NCBI GenBank assembly: GCA_963650485.1
Contig: CAVJLN010000042.1
Coordinates: forward strand, 1-25,159
Reading direction: 5' to 3'
DNA: 25,159 nt
From: Suilimivivens sp963650485
GTDB lineage: Bacteria > Bacillota > Clostridia > Lachnospirales > Lachnospiraceae
The translations under genes and the position numbers were made by a program. The notes under the pieces were generated by a model that saw nothing but the letters and a program-made list of their open reading frames with translations, made no database searches and had not been told where the DNA came from. Shown piece after piece: positions 8,094 through 15,137 of the stretch; positions within the stretch are counted from its first letter, which is position 1, and each line of letters starts with the position of its first letter.

Positions 8094-8384
8094 ATGGAAG
8101 ATCAGACATCAATTAATAAAAGAACGCATAAGCTGAGCCTTAACAACCGAAGATGCGGAAATCTCACGGGAGTAAGCGATGTTTTGTCATTTGATGAAAA
8201 TGAGATTATTCTGGAGACGGATCAGGGAATGCTTATGATGAAAGGAAAAGAACTTCATGTGAGCCGTCTGATGCTGGATAAAGGCGAGGTCGATATCGAC
8301 GGACGGATTGACAGCATAACTTATTCCGAACAGGGAAGCCGCACGGAACGGACGGAATCGCTCCTCGGCAGACTGTTTAAGTAA
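8094..8384 (+). CDS. yabP: Sporulation protein YabP
   Basis: A 96-residue protein matching the YabP family over its whole length: MEDQTSINKRTHKLSLNNRR, then TGVSDVLSFDENEIILETDQG, then KGKELHVSRLMLDKGEVDIDG. YabP is a sigma-E-dependent forespore-engulfment/coat-stage protein needed for efficient sporulation. ATG 8094 is preferred because AGGAG (8081-8085) lies 8 nt before it. ATG 8088, two codons earlier, would leave only 2 nt. It is followed after 5 nt by yabQ, so the two form an operon. Its binding site is caught in the hairpin at 8030-8093. Confidence 0.93.
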   Translation: MEDQTSINKRTHKLSLNNRRCGNLTGVSDVLSFDENEIILETDQGMLMMKGKELHVSRLMLDKGEVDIDGRIDSITYSEQGSRTERTESLLGRLFK

Positions 8385-8389
8385 GGCAT

Positions 8390-8887
8390 ATGAGTCAGGA
8401 AATCATGGAAGAACTGCTCCTTTTTTTTCATTCCTTTCTGACCGGAATTGTCATGGCACTGCTTTATGACGGCCTTCTTATCTTAAGAAGGGTGCTCCGT
8501 CACGGACAATTCTGGATTTCCCTGGAGGACTTTTTCTTCTGGCTGATCTGTGCCTTTGGAGTATTTTTCTTTCTGGTAGAAGAAAATAATGGCATTTTAC
8601 GATGGTTTGCAGTGGGCGGAGCCGTATTGGGGGCATTTCTTTATAAGAAAACAATAAGTGAATGTTACATAAATATTATGTCAACAATAGGAAAGAGCAT
8701 TCTGCACATACTATATCTTGTGGTTCGGAAAATCCAGACACCTATAAATGCCGGAAAAGCCTATATTTACAAGAAAAGCAAGCGATTTGGACATCGTAAC
8801 ATAAAAATATTACGATCCCTAAAAAAGAGGTTGACGGTTTGCATAAAATTACTTAAAATAACATTATGTAAACACACACAGAAATAG
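8390..8887 (+). CDS. yabQ: Spore cortex biosynthesis protein YabQ
   Basis: 165 residues. The N-terminal half has three to four hydrophobic segments (around LLLFFHSFLTGIVMALLYDG, FWLICAFGVFFFLVEE and WFAVGGAVLGAFLYKK), followed by a basic C-terminal tail. YabQ is a membrane protein of the outer forespore membrane required for cortex formation, made under sigma-E with YabP. The start ATG 8390 is 5 nt after the yabP stop, with only a weak AAGG nearby, so translation probably depends on yabP. Position between yabP and divIC is the conserved order. Confidence 0.9.
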   Translation: MSQEIMEELLLFFHSFLTGIVMALLYDGLLILRRVLRHGQFWISLEDFFFWLICAFGVFFFLVEENNGILRWFAVGGAVLGAFLYKKTISECYINIMSTIGKSILHILYLVVRKIQTPINAGKAYIYKKSKRFGHRNIKILRSLKKRLTVCIKLLKITLCKHTQK

Positions 8888-8910
8888 TTTTGTGTACATG
8901 GAGAAGTAGA

Positions 8911-9216
8911 ATGGCCAGAAGAGCTGCATATAAAAAACGACGACAAAATAAAACAGGAATATTTCTGGTGACGCTGGTGCTTCTGATGATGCTGGTTGTA
9001 GTAGGAATCAAGAGCATTGAGCTTCGTGAGAAGAAAGCCTACTATGCGAAGCGCGAAGAGGAGCTTTCCCTTCAGATTGAGCAGGAGGAGCAGCGCGCAG
9101 AAGAAATCAAAGAATACGAGACCTATACACAGACCAAGAAGTACATTGAGGAAGTGGCCCGTGATAAGCTTGGACTTGTATATGAAGGAGAGATTCTTTT
9201 TAAGGATGAGAATTAG
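8911..9216 (+). CDS. divIC: Septum formation initiator DivIC/FtsB-like protein
   Basis: 101 residues from ATG 8911, supported by GGAG (8900-8903) with 7-nt spacing; an open TTG start at 8890 would add seven residues but lacks a binding site. A basic cytoplasmic N-terminus (MARRAAYKKRRQNK) leads into one membrane span (about residues 17-34), then a coiled coil (KAYYAKREEELSLQIEQEEQ) and the conserved tail YIEEVARDKLGLVYEGEILF. DivIC works with FtsL and DivIB in the divisome to bring in septal peptidoglycan synthesis. It ends the yab transcript at the strong terminator 9219-9255. Confidence 0.9.
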   Translation: MARRAAYKKRRQNKTGIFLVTLVLLMMLVVVGIKSIELREKKAYYAKREEELSLQIEQEEQRAEEIKEYETYTQTKKYIEEVARDKLGLVYEGEILFKDEN

Positions 9217-9218
9217 AT

Positions 9219-9255
9219 GACCATTTGTATCCGCCTGGATATGGATGGTCTTTTT
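9219..9255 (+). terminator. Intrinsic terminator after divIC
   Basis: GACCATTTGTATCC (9219-9232), loop GCCT and GGATATGGATGGTC (9237-9250) form a 14-bp stem with a few G-U pairs and no mismatch, followed by five T. It closes the yabP-yabQ-divIC transcript and isolates it from spoIIE. Confidence 0.9.
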
Positions 9256-9256
9256 A

Positions 9257-9405
9257 TGTAGAGCACTTAGTGAATGCGAGCCGGAGGCGAAGCATGAACT
9301 TAGTGCGAACGATACCTGTGCACTTAATGAGCACGAGCGAAAGCGAAGAGCGAATTTAGTGCAGCAGGTATATGTAGAATGCTTAGTGAATGCGAGCCGA
9401 AGCCT
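9257..9405 (+). repeat. Cluster of GCACTTAGTG-type palindromic repeats
   Basis: Three related units occur: about 9257-9310, 9311-9371 and 9374-9405. The first and third share TGTAGA..GCTTAGTGAATGCGAGCC in direct orientation. The second is flanked by an inverted repeat: ATACCTG-TGCACT (9312-9324) pairs with AGTGCA-G-CAGGTAT (9358-9371). All carry forms of GCACTTAGTG and CGAGCGAAGCG. Such repeats are familiar between genes in Lachnospiraceae. An 82-codon ORF crossing this region has no protein-like features and is taken as chance. Confidence 0.7.
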
Positions 9406-9415
9406 TATAGAGTTT

Positions 9416-9569
9416 GTAACTATTCAGAACTCCATTCGCAAAACCGCTGTTTCACAGCTTGTGTTTTGCTCATGTAGTTACTTCGCCATATAAATCATGG
9501 CATATGTCCGCTTGAATGCAAGCATTCATCGTCCATACAGCCATAATTTGCATGGCTCTGAATAGTTAC
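9416..9569 (+). repeat. 154-bp inverted-terminal-repeat element, copy 1
   Basis: The element begins GTAACTATTCAGAAC and ends as the reverse complement of GTAACTATTCAGAGC, so the termini are 15-bp inverted repeats with one mismatch. A second 154-bp copy lies inverted at 15138-15291, about 92% identical by hand alignment. Inside is a hairpin (9438-9469) of GCAAAAC/GTTTTGC and GCTGT/ACAGC around TTC, and a second palindrome, GAATGCAAGCATTC. It encodes no protein. It lies in the divIC-spoIIE gap. No target-site duplication is obvious. Confidence 0.85.
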
Positions 9570-9593
9570 CAGATTTTTTCATCAACACCTGAA

Positions 9594-9627
9594 TACGACA
9601 AAATATTCCGAAGCTCATGTGTATAAT
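9594..9627 (+). promoter_or_regulatory. Candidate Spo0A-controlled promoter of spoIIE
   Basis: TATAAT (9622-9627) is a perfect -10 box with no good -35 at the usual distance. Instead TACGACA (9594-9600) lies 21 nt upstream and matches the inverted 0A box TTCGACA at six of seven positions. Spo0A-activated sigma-A promoters such as those of Bacillus spoIIE and spoIIG have this kind of wide spacing. The leader would be about 65 nt. Confidence 0.4.
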
Positions 9628-9698
9628 GTTCCTTACGATGCCATAGATTTATGCGTCTATCTTGACATTGCTTAGACAGGTAGAAGGGATGAGAGGAC

Positions 9699-10922
9699 AT
9701 GAAAAGACAACCGGATATGGATAAAGAATCCTTCGCAAGTATTTTGCCGGATTACGGGAAGAAAAAATTGATGACCTACGCAGATTCCATTCATGAGCTG
9801 GCCTTAAATCTGGAAGACAGTGGGAATGAGGAACCGGGCGATAAAGAGTGCAGGGAAGCGGCAGACAGAAGGGATATTCTCTGGCAGAAGAAGCTTTCGG
9901 AGAACAAAAGCCTGATGGTGGATCAGCTTCGGGAAATGTCCAAGATTATGATGGAGCTTGCCAAAGAGAGCCGGAGATGCGTGCCCATGAGCAGCAGGAG
10001 ATTCAAGCAGATTGCACACGCATTTAAGGAAATGGAATTGCAGTTAAAGAGCTTGTATTTGATTGAGAATGAAAATGGGCGTACAGAAATATCGGTAACT
10101 CTGAAAAGCAAAGGTAAGAATCCGCTTTCCTCGGATGAGATCGGTGATCTGCTCTCCGTTCTGCTGGGAACACATTTAAGTAGCAGACAGGATAATAAGT
10201 TCTTTTTGTCCAATGGCTTTGAAACCCTGTATTATGTAGAAGAATCCAGGTTTCATACCCTGACGGGGGTAGCCAAGGCGGTAAAGGAAACGGAACAGAT
10301 TTCCGGGGATAATTACAGCTTCTTTGAAATGGAAACCGGAAATCTTACGGTGGTTTTGTCAGATGGTATGGGTTCCGGGGACAAGGCCTGTGCCGACAGT
10401 ACCATGGTGGTAGAGCTGGTGCAGCGCTTCCTGGAGGCAGGATTTCAGATGGAAATGGCGATCCAGATGATTAACAGTACCCTGCTCTCCGGTGGAGAGC
10501 AGAGCAATATGTCAACGCTGGATGTATGCAGCCTCGATCTGTATAGCGGGGAATGTCATTTCGTAAAGGTGGGAAGCTCCAGCTCCTATATTAAGAGGCA
10601 GCACCTGGTGGATCGGATTTCTTCCGGAAATCTGCCGCTTGGTATTTTTCAGAAGCCGGATGTGGAAAGCATTGGGAGAACCTTGATGGATGGGGATTAT
10701 ATTATTATGATTTCGGATGGTGTTCTTGATGCCCTGTCACAGGGGATCGGAGAGGATATGCTGTCGGAATTGATAGGAAGCCTTACGGTGGAAAATCCGG
10801 GAGAAATGGCGAATACTATTTTGAGATACTGTATTCAACAGTCCAGAGGCCACATCCGGGATGATATGACGGTTATGGTGATTGGGATCTGGGAGAGGAA
10901 TGCAGATGGCCGGGAGTCGTGA
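9699..10922 (+). CDS. spoIIE: SpoIIE-like PP2C serine phosphatase without membrane domain
   Basis: 407 residues. Residues about 1-130 are helical, and about 180-400 are a PP2C/SpoIIE catalytic domain with metal-site aspartates in LSDGMGSG (D222), MISDG (D340) and RDDMT (D388, D389), plus SGDNYSF, SSSSYIKR and SGNLPLGIF. SpoIIE dephosphorylates SpoIIAA to release sigma-F in the forespore. Bacillus SpoIIE is about 830 residues with ten N-terminal membrane spans. Those are absent here, and an in-frame TGA at 9690-9692 just before the start excludes an upstream extension. ATG 9699 has AAGGGA 9 nt upstream. Position before tilS supports true SpoIIE; a cytosolic paralogue in its place is the alternative. 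Confidence 0.85.
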   Translation: MKRQPDMDKESFASILPDYGKKKLMTYADSIHELALNLEDSGNEEPGDKECREAADRRDILWQKKLSENKSLMVDQLREMSKIMMELAKESRRCVPMSSRRFKQIAHAFKEMELQLKSLYLIENENGRTEISVTLKSKGKNPLSSDEIGDLLSVLLGTHLSSRQDNKFFLSNGFETLYYVEESRFHTLTGVAKAVKETEQISGDNYSFFEMETGNLTVVLSDGMGSGDKACADSTMVVELVQRFLEAGFQMEMAIQMINSTLLSGGEQSNMSTLDVCSLDLYSGECHFVKVGSSSSYIKRQHLVDRISSGNLPLGIFQKPDVESIGRTLMDGDYIIMISDGVLDALSQGIGEDMLSELIGSLTVENPGEMANTILRYCIQQSRGHIRDDMTVMVIGIWERNADGRES

Positions 10923-10940
10923 CGGATTCGGACAAAAGGC

Positions 10941-10969
10941 TTTCCATTTCCTTCAAAATACATTATATT
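10941..10969 (+). promoter_or_regulatory. Possible promoter giving a leaderless tilS mRNA
   Basis: TTTCCA (10941-10946, four of six matches), 17 nt and TATATT (10964-10969) precede the tilS ATG at 10976 by six nt. Transcription would therefore begin at or next to the start codon. tilS has no Shine-Dalgarno, which fits. The -35 is weak, so read-through from spoIIE is also possible. Confidence 0.35.
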
Positions 10970-10975
10970 TAAAGT

Positions 10976-12367
10976 ATGGTTGAAGAAGCTTTGCAATACA
11001 TGAAACAATATCATATGGTGGAGCCGGGCGATGTGGTGATTGCAGGTGTTTCAGGGGGCGCGGATTCGGTCTGCCTCCTTCTTGTGTTGGAAAAGCTTGC
11101 AGAAAGGCTTTCCATATCGATAGAAGCAGTGCATATTAATCATGGTATCCGTCCGGAAGCCGGGGAGGATGCGGAATTTGTCCGGAAGCTGTGTGAGGAA
11201 CGGCAGATTCGCTTTCATCTGATCTGTGCAGACGTGGAGGCACAGGCAAAGCAGGAAAAGCTGTCTGCTGAAGAGATGGGACGAAAGATCCGCTATGAGG
11301 CCTTCCGGAAGATTCTCGGTGAACGCAAGGGAAAGATTGCGGTAGCACATAATAGTAACGACCGCGCGGAAACGATGCTGTTTCATCTGTTCCGGGGGAC
11401 AGGACTTACCGGAGCCTGCGGCATTCGTCCGGTACAGGGAAACATTATCCGTCCACTGCTTTTTCTTGAGCGGAAGGAAATCGAGCAGTGGCTGCAGGAG
11501 CAGCAGATGCCTTTTTGCACGGATGCAACGAATCTGGGGGATGACTATACCCGGAACCGGATCCGGCATCATATTCTGTCTTATGCAGAGGAGAATATTG
11601 TGCACGGAGCCACAGCCAATATGAATCGTGCAGCAAAGCAGCTGCAGGAGGCCGATGAGTATGTGATGAGACAGACGATGGCGGCTGTGGAACGGTGCTG
11701 TGTCTTTACGGAGCATCCGAAAGCAGCTTCGGTGAAGCTTGCGCTGTTGCAGAAGGAAGAATCGTTTATCCGGAAGCGGCTGTTATTTTATACCTTGTGT
11801 GAAATTGCGGGACAGAAAAAGGATATCACGGAGGCGCATATCCAGAGCATAGATAAGCTGTTACAGGGAACAGGCAGCAAAGAATGTGTGCTTCCTTATC
11901 AGGTTCATGTCTATAAACAGTATGAATGGGTAAAAATAGAAAAGAGTGAAGCGTGTACAGAATTTTTTGGGAAGGAATATCCGGAATTACCGGTTGGGAT
12001 TCCTTCCGTGCTTCAGGTTCCTTTGCTCGGAGATGTGGAATTTCAGACGTTTTCCTATGAAAAATCTCAAATTATTCCTCAAAAAACATATACGAAATGG
12101 TTTGACTATGATAAAATAACAACGACTTTATTCCTCAGACCGAGACAGGCTGGGGATTATTTAACGGTTAATCGACAGATGGGACGCAAATCTCTGCAGG
12201 ACTACTTCGTAGATCAGAAAATCCCGAAGGAAGACAGAGATTCCCTGTATGTTCTTGCCATGGATCACCATGTGGTATGGGTTCCGGGGCTGCGCATCAG
12301 CGAGTTTTTCAAGATTACGGAACAGACGGAGCGAGTTTTACAGGTGAGTGTTCTGTCTAAGGAGTAA
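10976..12367 (+). CDS. tilS: tRNA(Ile)-lysidine synthase
   Basis: 463 residues, normal for TilS. The N-type PP-loop SGGADS (26-31) binds ATP, followed by AVHINHGIRPEAGEDAEF and VAHNSNDRAETMLFHLFRGTGL of the catalytic core, and the C-terminal domain with LRPRQAGDYLTVN and GRKSLQDYFVDQKIPKEDRD. The enzyme converts C34 of tRNA-Ile(CAU) to lysidine so that it reads AUA; it is essential. ATG 10976 is kept because the family starts with a short helix before the PP-loop. There is no recognisable Shine-Dalgarno, only TTTAAAGT. tilS-hpt-ftsH is the conserved Firmicute order. Confidence 0.96.
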   Translation: MVEEALQYMKQYHMVEPGDVVIAGVSGGADSVCLLLVLEKLAERLSISIEAVHINHGIRPEAGEDAEFVRKLCEERQIRFHLICADVEAQAKQEKLSAEEMGRKIRYEAFRKILGERKGKIAVAHNSNDRAETMLFHLFRGTGLTGACGIRPVQGNIIRPLLFLERKEIEQWLQEQQMPFCTDATNLGDDYTRNRIRHHILSYAEENIVHGATANMNRAAKQLQEADEYVMRQTMAAVERCCVFTEHPKAASVKLALLQKEESFIRKRLLFYTLCEIAGQKKDITEAHIQSIDKLLQGTGSKECVLPYQVHVYKQYEWVKIEKSEACTEFFGKEYPELPVGIPSVLQVPLLGDVEFQTFSYEKSQIIPQKTYTKWFDYDKITTTLFLRPRQAGDYLTVNRQMGRKSLQDYFVDQKIPKEDRDSLYVLAMDHHVVWVPGLRISEFFKITEQTERVLQVSVLSKE

Positions 12368-12417
12368 GACAAATAGAATAGTAAATGGTAATACCATCAG
12401 AGAAAGGAGTCATAAAT

Positions 12418-12942
12418 ATGGCTGAAAGAGTCAGAGTACTTTTATCAGAAAAGGATGTAGATGCCCGGATTCAGCAGATCGGAGATCAGATTAGTAAGGA
12501 TTATGCCGGCAGGAGTGTCCATCTGGTATGTGTCTTAAAGGGTGGCAGCTTTTTCATGTGTGAGCTTGCAAAGAGGATTACCGTGCCGGTCTCTTTGGAT
12601 TTTATGTCGGTTTCCAGCTACGGAAGTGAAACAAAGTCAAGCGGTGTTGTTCGGATTGTGAAGGATCTTGATGAACCCCTGAAGGGAAAGGATGTCCTTG
12701 TTATTGAGGATATCGTGGATTCCGGACGTACCCTAAGCTACCTGCTTGAAATGTTAAAGGACAGGGGACCTGCAAGCCTTCGTCTTTGCACTCTGTTAGA
12801 TAAGCCGGAGAGAAGGGTGACCGATGTACAAGTGGATTATACCGGATTTGAGATCCCGGATGAATTTGTAGTAGGATATGGTCTTGATTATGATCAGAGA
12901 TACCGCAACCTGCCGTACATTGGAGTAGTGGAATTCGATTGA
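12418..12942 (+). CDS. hpt: Hypoxanthine phosphoribosyltransferase
   Basis: 174 residues from ATG 12418, with AAAGGAG (12403-12409) 8 nt upstream; an open frame from 12385 lacks such a site. The PRPP-binding loop VIEDIVDSGRTL (E97, D98, D101) and the family motifs CVLKGGSFFMCELAKRI, SYGSETKSSG and VDYTGFEIPDEFVVGYGLDY are all present. It makes IMP or GMP from hypoxanthine or guanine and PRPP in purine salvage. In Bacillus, Hpt and TilS together have been linked to ftsH expression, and the three genes are adjacent here as well. Confidence 0.96.
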   Translation: MAERVRVLLSEKDVDARIQQIGDQISKDYAGRSVHLVCVLKGGSFFMCELAKRITVPVSLDFMSVSSYGSETKSSGVVRIVKDLDEPLKGKDVLVIEDIVDSGRTLSYLLEMLKDRGPASLRLCTLLDKPERRVTDVQVDYTGFEIPDEFVVGYGLDYDQRYRNLPYIGVVEFD

Positions 12943-12950
12943 TTTGATGT

Positions 12951-13017
12951 AAAATTGCTTTTCTGCTTGAATGCAAGCATTCACAGAAAGCAATTTTGCA
13001 TGGCTCTGAATAGTTGC
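12951..13017 (+). repeat. Long hairpin carrying the right end of the 154-bp element
   Basis: AAAATTGCTTTTCTG (12951-12965) pairs with CAGAAAGCAATTTT (12984-12997) with one bulged T, and TGAATGC pairs with GCATTCA inside it. The segment then runs into GCATGGCTCTGAATAGTTGC (12998-13017), which matches the right end of the 154-bp elements in all but one base. GAATGCAAGCATTC is also shared. It fills the gap between hpt and ftsH and lacks a T tract after the stem, so it is not a standard terminator. Confidence 0.7.
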
Positions 13018-13043
13018 AAATTAGTTTCTGAAAGGAAAATAGT

Positions 13044-14867
13044 GTGAAAAAAAGTAGAGGATTAAGTGTATATTTTGTTGTAATGCTGGTTCTGCTGGCA
13101 TTGTTGATTATTCCAAGCTTCATGGACAATAACCGGATCGAATATACAAGGGGCGAATTAATGGAGGATCTGGAGGCCGGCAGGGTGGTCGACGCAGATA
13201 TTATGCCGAGCCGGCAGACACCTACCGGTGAGGTAACCGTTACATTGGAAAGCGGACTGGAAAAGACCTTATATGTTACGGATGTCAGTGAAATCGAACA
13301 GTTCCTGATTTCCTTTAACGTAGATCCCAATGTAGAAAAGGTACAGGAGGAAAACTGGTTCTTGACAAGTATTCTTCCGATGCTGGTAGCGGTCGTAGTG
13401 ATGATTGTGTTCTTTACCATGATGAACGGACAGAATGGCGGAAGCAATGCCAAGATGATGAATTTCGGAAAGAGCCGTGCGAAGCTTTCTTCAGGTGACG
13501 GAACCATAACGCTTAAGGATGTTGCCGGTCTTCAGGAAGAAAAGGAAGAGCTGGAAGAAATTGTGGAATTTTTAAAGGATCCTGCCAAGTTTACCAAGGT
13601 CGGAGCAAGAATCCCGAAGGGAGTTCTTTTAGAGGGCGCTCCCGGTACCGGTAAGACATTGCTTGCAAAAGCAATTGCGGGAGAAGCCGGTGTACCGTTC
13701 TTCAGTATTTCCGGTTCGGATTTCGTGGAAATGTTTGTCGGTGTAGGCGCTTCCCGGGTGAGGGATCTGTTTGAAGAAGCCAAGCATCATGCACCCTGTA
13801 TTGTATTTATCGATGAAATTGATGCAGTTGCCAGAAGACGTGGTACCGGTATGGGCGGCGGACACGACGAAAGAGAGCAGACATTGAACCAGCTCCTCGT
13901 GGAAATGGACGGATTTGGCGTCAATGAAGGAATTATCGTGCTTGCAGCAACGAATCGTGTCGATATTCTGGATCCGGCAATTCTTCGTCCGGGACGTTTT
14001 GACCGTAAGATCACCGTAAACCGCCCGGATGTGGCAGGAAGGGAAGACATTCTCCGTGTGCATGCCAGGAACAAACCACTTGCGGAAGATGTGGACTTAA
14101 AGAAGGTTGCACAGACAACTGCGGGCTTTACCGGAGCAGATCTGGAAAATCTCCTGAATGAGGCTTCCATTATTGCAGCGAAGGAAAACCAGACCTACGT
14201 GATCCAGAAGGATATCGAGAAAGCCTTTATCAAGGTCGGACTTGGTGTAGAAAAGAAGAGTCGTGTGATTTCAGATAAAGAAAAGAGAATCACGGCATTC
14301 CACGAAGCGGGTCATGCGATTCTGTTCCATGTGCTTCCGGATGTGGATCCGGTTCATATGATTTCTATTATTCCGACGGGACTCGGTGCGGCAGGCTACA
14401 CCATGCCGCTTCCGGAAAAGGATGAAATGTTCCTGACAAAGAGTCACATGCTGCAGGATATTATGGTTTCCTTAGGCGGAAGAATCGCAGAGGAAATTGT
14501 ATTTAATGATATTACAACCGGCGCTTCCAATGACATCCAGAAGGCAACCAAGACAGCGAGAAACATGGTAACGCGTTACGGTATGTCTGAAAAGCTTGGT
14601 GTGATTAATTATGAAAATGATGATGATGAGGTCTTTATCGGTAAGGATCTTGCTCATGCCAAGAGCCACAGTGAACTGATTTCCGGAAAGATTGATACCG
14701 AAGTGAAGGATATTGTGGATGACTGTTACCACAAGGCGAAGGAAATCATCTTAGAGCACATGGATGTATTGAATAAGTGTGCCGAGCTTCTTCTGGAAAA
14801 GGAAAAGATTGGAAGAGAAGAGTTCGAAGCGTTATTTAACGACAAAGAAAAGCCGGTTACGGAGTAG
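13044..14867 (+). CDS. ftsH: ATP-dependent zinc metalloprotease FtsH
   Basis: 607 residues, start GTG 13044 with AGGA (13033-13036) 7 nt upstream. There are two membrane spans (about residues 7-26 and 110-130) around an external domain, then an AAA module with Walker A GAPGTGKT (198-205), the pore loop MFVGVGASRVRDLF, Walker B IVFIDEIDA and the second region of homology RPGRFDRKI. The zinc protease motif is HEAGH (420-424), with the third ligand D497 in GASNDIQKAT. FtsH is a membrane hexamer that degrades unassembled membrane proteins and short-lived regulators. It is complete and shows nothing unusual. It closes the conserved gene run. Confidence 0.97.
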   Translation: MKKSRGLSVYFVVMLVLLALLIIPSFMDNNRIEYTRGELMEDLEAGRVVDADIMPSRQTPTGEVTVTLESGLEKTLYVTDVSEIEQFLISFNVDPNVEKVQEENWFLTSILPMLVAVVVMIVFFTMMNGQNGGSNAKMMNFGKSRAKLSSGDGTITLKDVAGLQEEKEELEEIVEFLKDPAKFTKVGARIPKGVLLEGAPGTGKTLLAKAIAGEAGVPFFSISGSDFVEMFVGVGASRVRDLFEEAKHHAPCIVFIDEIDAVARRRGTGMGGGHDEREQTLNQLLVEMDGFGVNEGIIVLAATNRVDILDPAILRPGRFDRKITVNRPDVAGREDILRVHARNKPLAEDVDLKKVAQTTAGFTGADLENLLNEASIIAAKENQTYVIQKDIEKAFIKVGLGVEKKSRVISDKEKRITAFHEAGHAILFHVLPDVDPVHMISIIPTGLGAAGYTMPLPEKDEMFLTKSHMLQDIMVSLGGRIAEEIVFNDITTGASNDIQKATKTARNMVTRYGMSEKLGVINYENDDDEVFIGKDLAHAKSHSELISGKIDTEVKDIVDDCYHKAKEIILEHMDVLNKCAELLLEKEKIGREEFEALFNDKEKPVTE

Positions 14868-14903
14868 ATGACATTTGCTAATGAATATATTTGGTGAAAA
14901 TGC

Positions 14904-14927
14904 ACAAAAAGCAAAGACACTTTTTGT
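14904..14927 (+). terminator. Weak hairpin after ftsH, possible terminator
   Basis: ACAAAAAG (14904-14911) pairs with CTTTTTGT (14920-14927) across an 8-nt loop. The stem is AT-rich and no further T run follows, so termination would be inefficient. It is the only stem-loop seen between the ftsH stop and the next promoter. Confidence 0.3.
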
Positions 14928-14948
14928 AATATTTGTGAATCGTGAGTA

Positions 14949-14977
14949 TTTACGCAAAAATAGGCATATGCTATTAT
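14949..14977 (+). promoter_or_regulatory. Extended -10 promoter upstream of the GH13 gene
   Basis: TGC-TATTAT (14969-14977) is an extended -10, and TTTACG (14949-14954) matches the -35 consensus at four of six positions with 17-nt spacing. Transcription would start near 14984, just before a run of eight C (14989-14996). The next gene is 340 nt further on, behind a terminator-like hairpin at 15053-15087. Confidence 0.45.
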
Positions 14978-15052
14978 ACTACTTGTAACCCCCCCCAATA
15001 CATTATATAGTTTTTGCTATACCCCATAAGAAAGAAATACCTTCTCTAAAAA

Positions 15053-15087
15053 GGACAGTAATTGTTTTACTGTCTTTTTTACTGTCC
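15053..15087 (+). terminator. Terminator with two alternative 3' arms in the GH13 leader
   Basis: GACAGTAA (15054-15061) pairs with TTACTGTC (15067-15074), followed by six T (15075-15080), a clear intrinsic terminator. The same 5' arm, one base longer (GGACAGTAA, 15053-15061), can instead pair with TTACTGTCC (15079-15087). In the opposite orientation this second pairing is followed by TTTTT, so the site could also stop minus-strand transcription. A transcript from the promoter at 14949 would end here after about 97 nt unless it reads through. Confidence 0.6.
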
Positions 15088-15137
15088 AAAAACAGATGCT
15101 TTTCTTGATTATAAATCCCGATTGGTATAAAATGTAC

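Noticed and set aside
9257..9405. CRISPR array
   Set aside because: Repeat units are imperfect, partly inverted and irregularly spaced, with no unique spacers of constant length.
9245..9493. 82-codon plus-strand ORF after divIC
   Set aside because: It consists of translated repeat sequence from two unrelated repeat families and has no ribosome binding site.
9416..9569. Full insertion sequence
   Set aside because: Terminal inverted repeats exist, but the element has no transposase and no clear target duplication, so only a non-autonomous or structural repeat can be claimed.
11051..11716. 221-codon minus-strand ORF inside tilS
   Set aside because: Antisense shadow of a certain gene; composition follows the tilS codons.
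12701..13507. 268-codon minus-strand ORF across hpt and ftsH
   Set aside because: It lies antisense to two certain genes and to the hairpin between them, and its translation shows no domain or ribosome binding site.
14989..14996. Run of eight C as a phase-variable tract
   Set aside because: It lies downstream of the promoter, outside any coding frame, and nothing in the sequence shows that its length affects spacing of promoter boxes.
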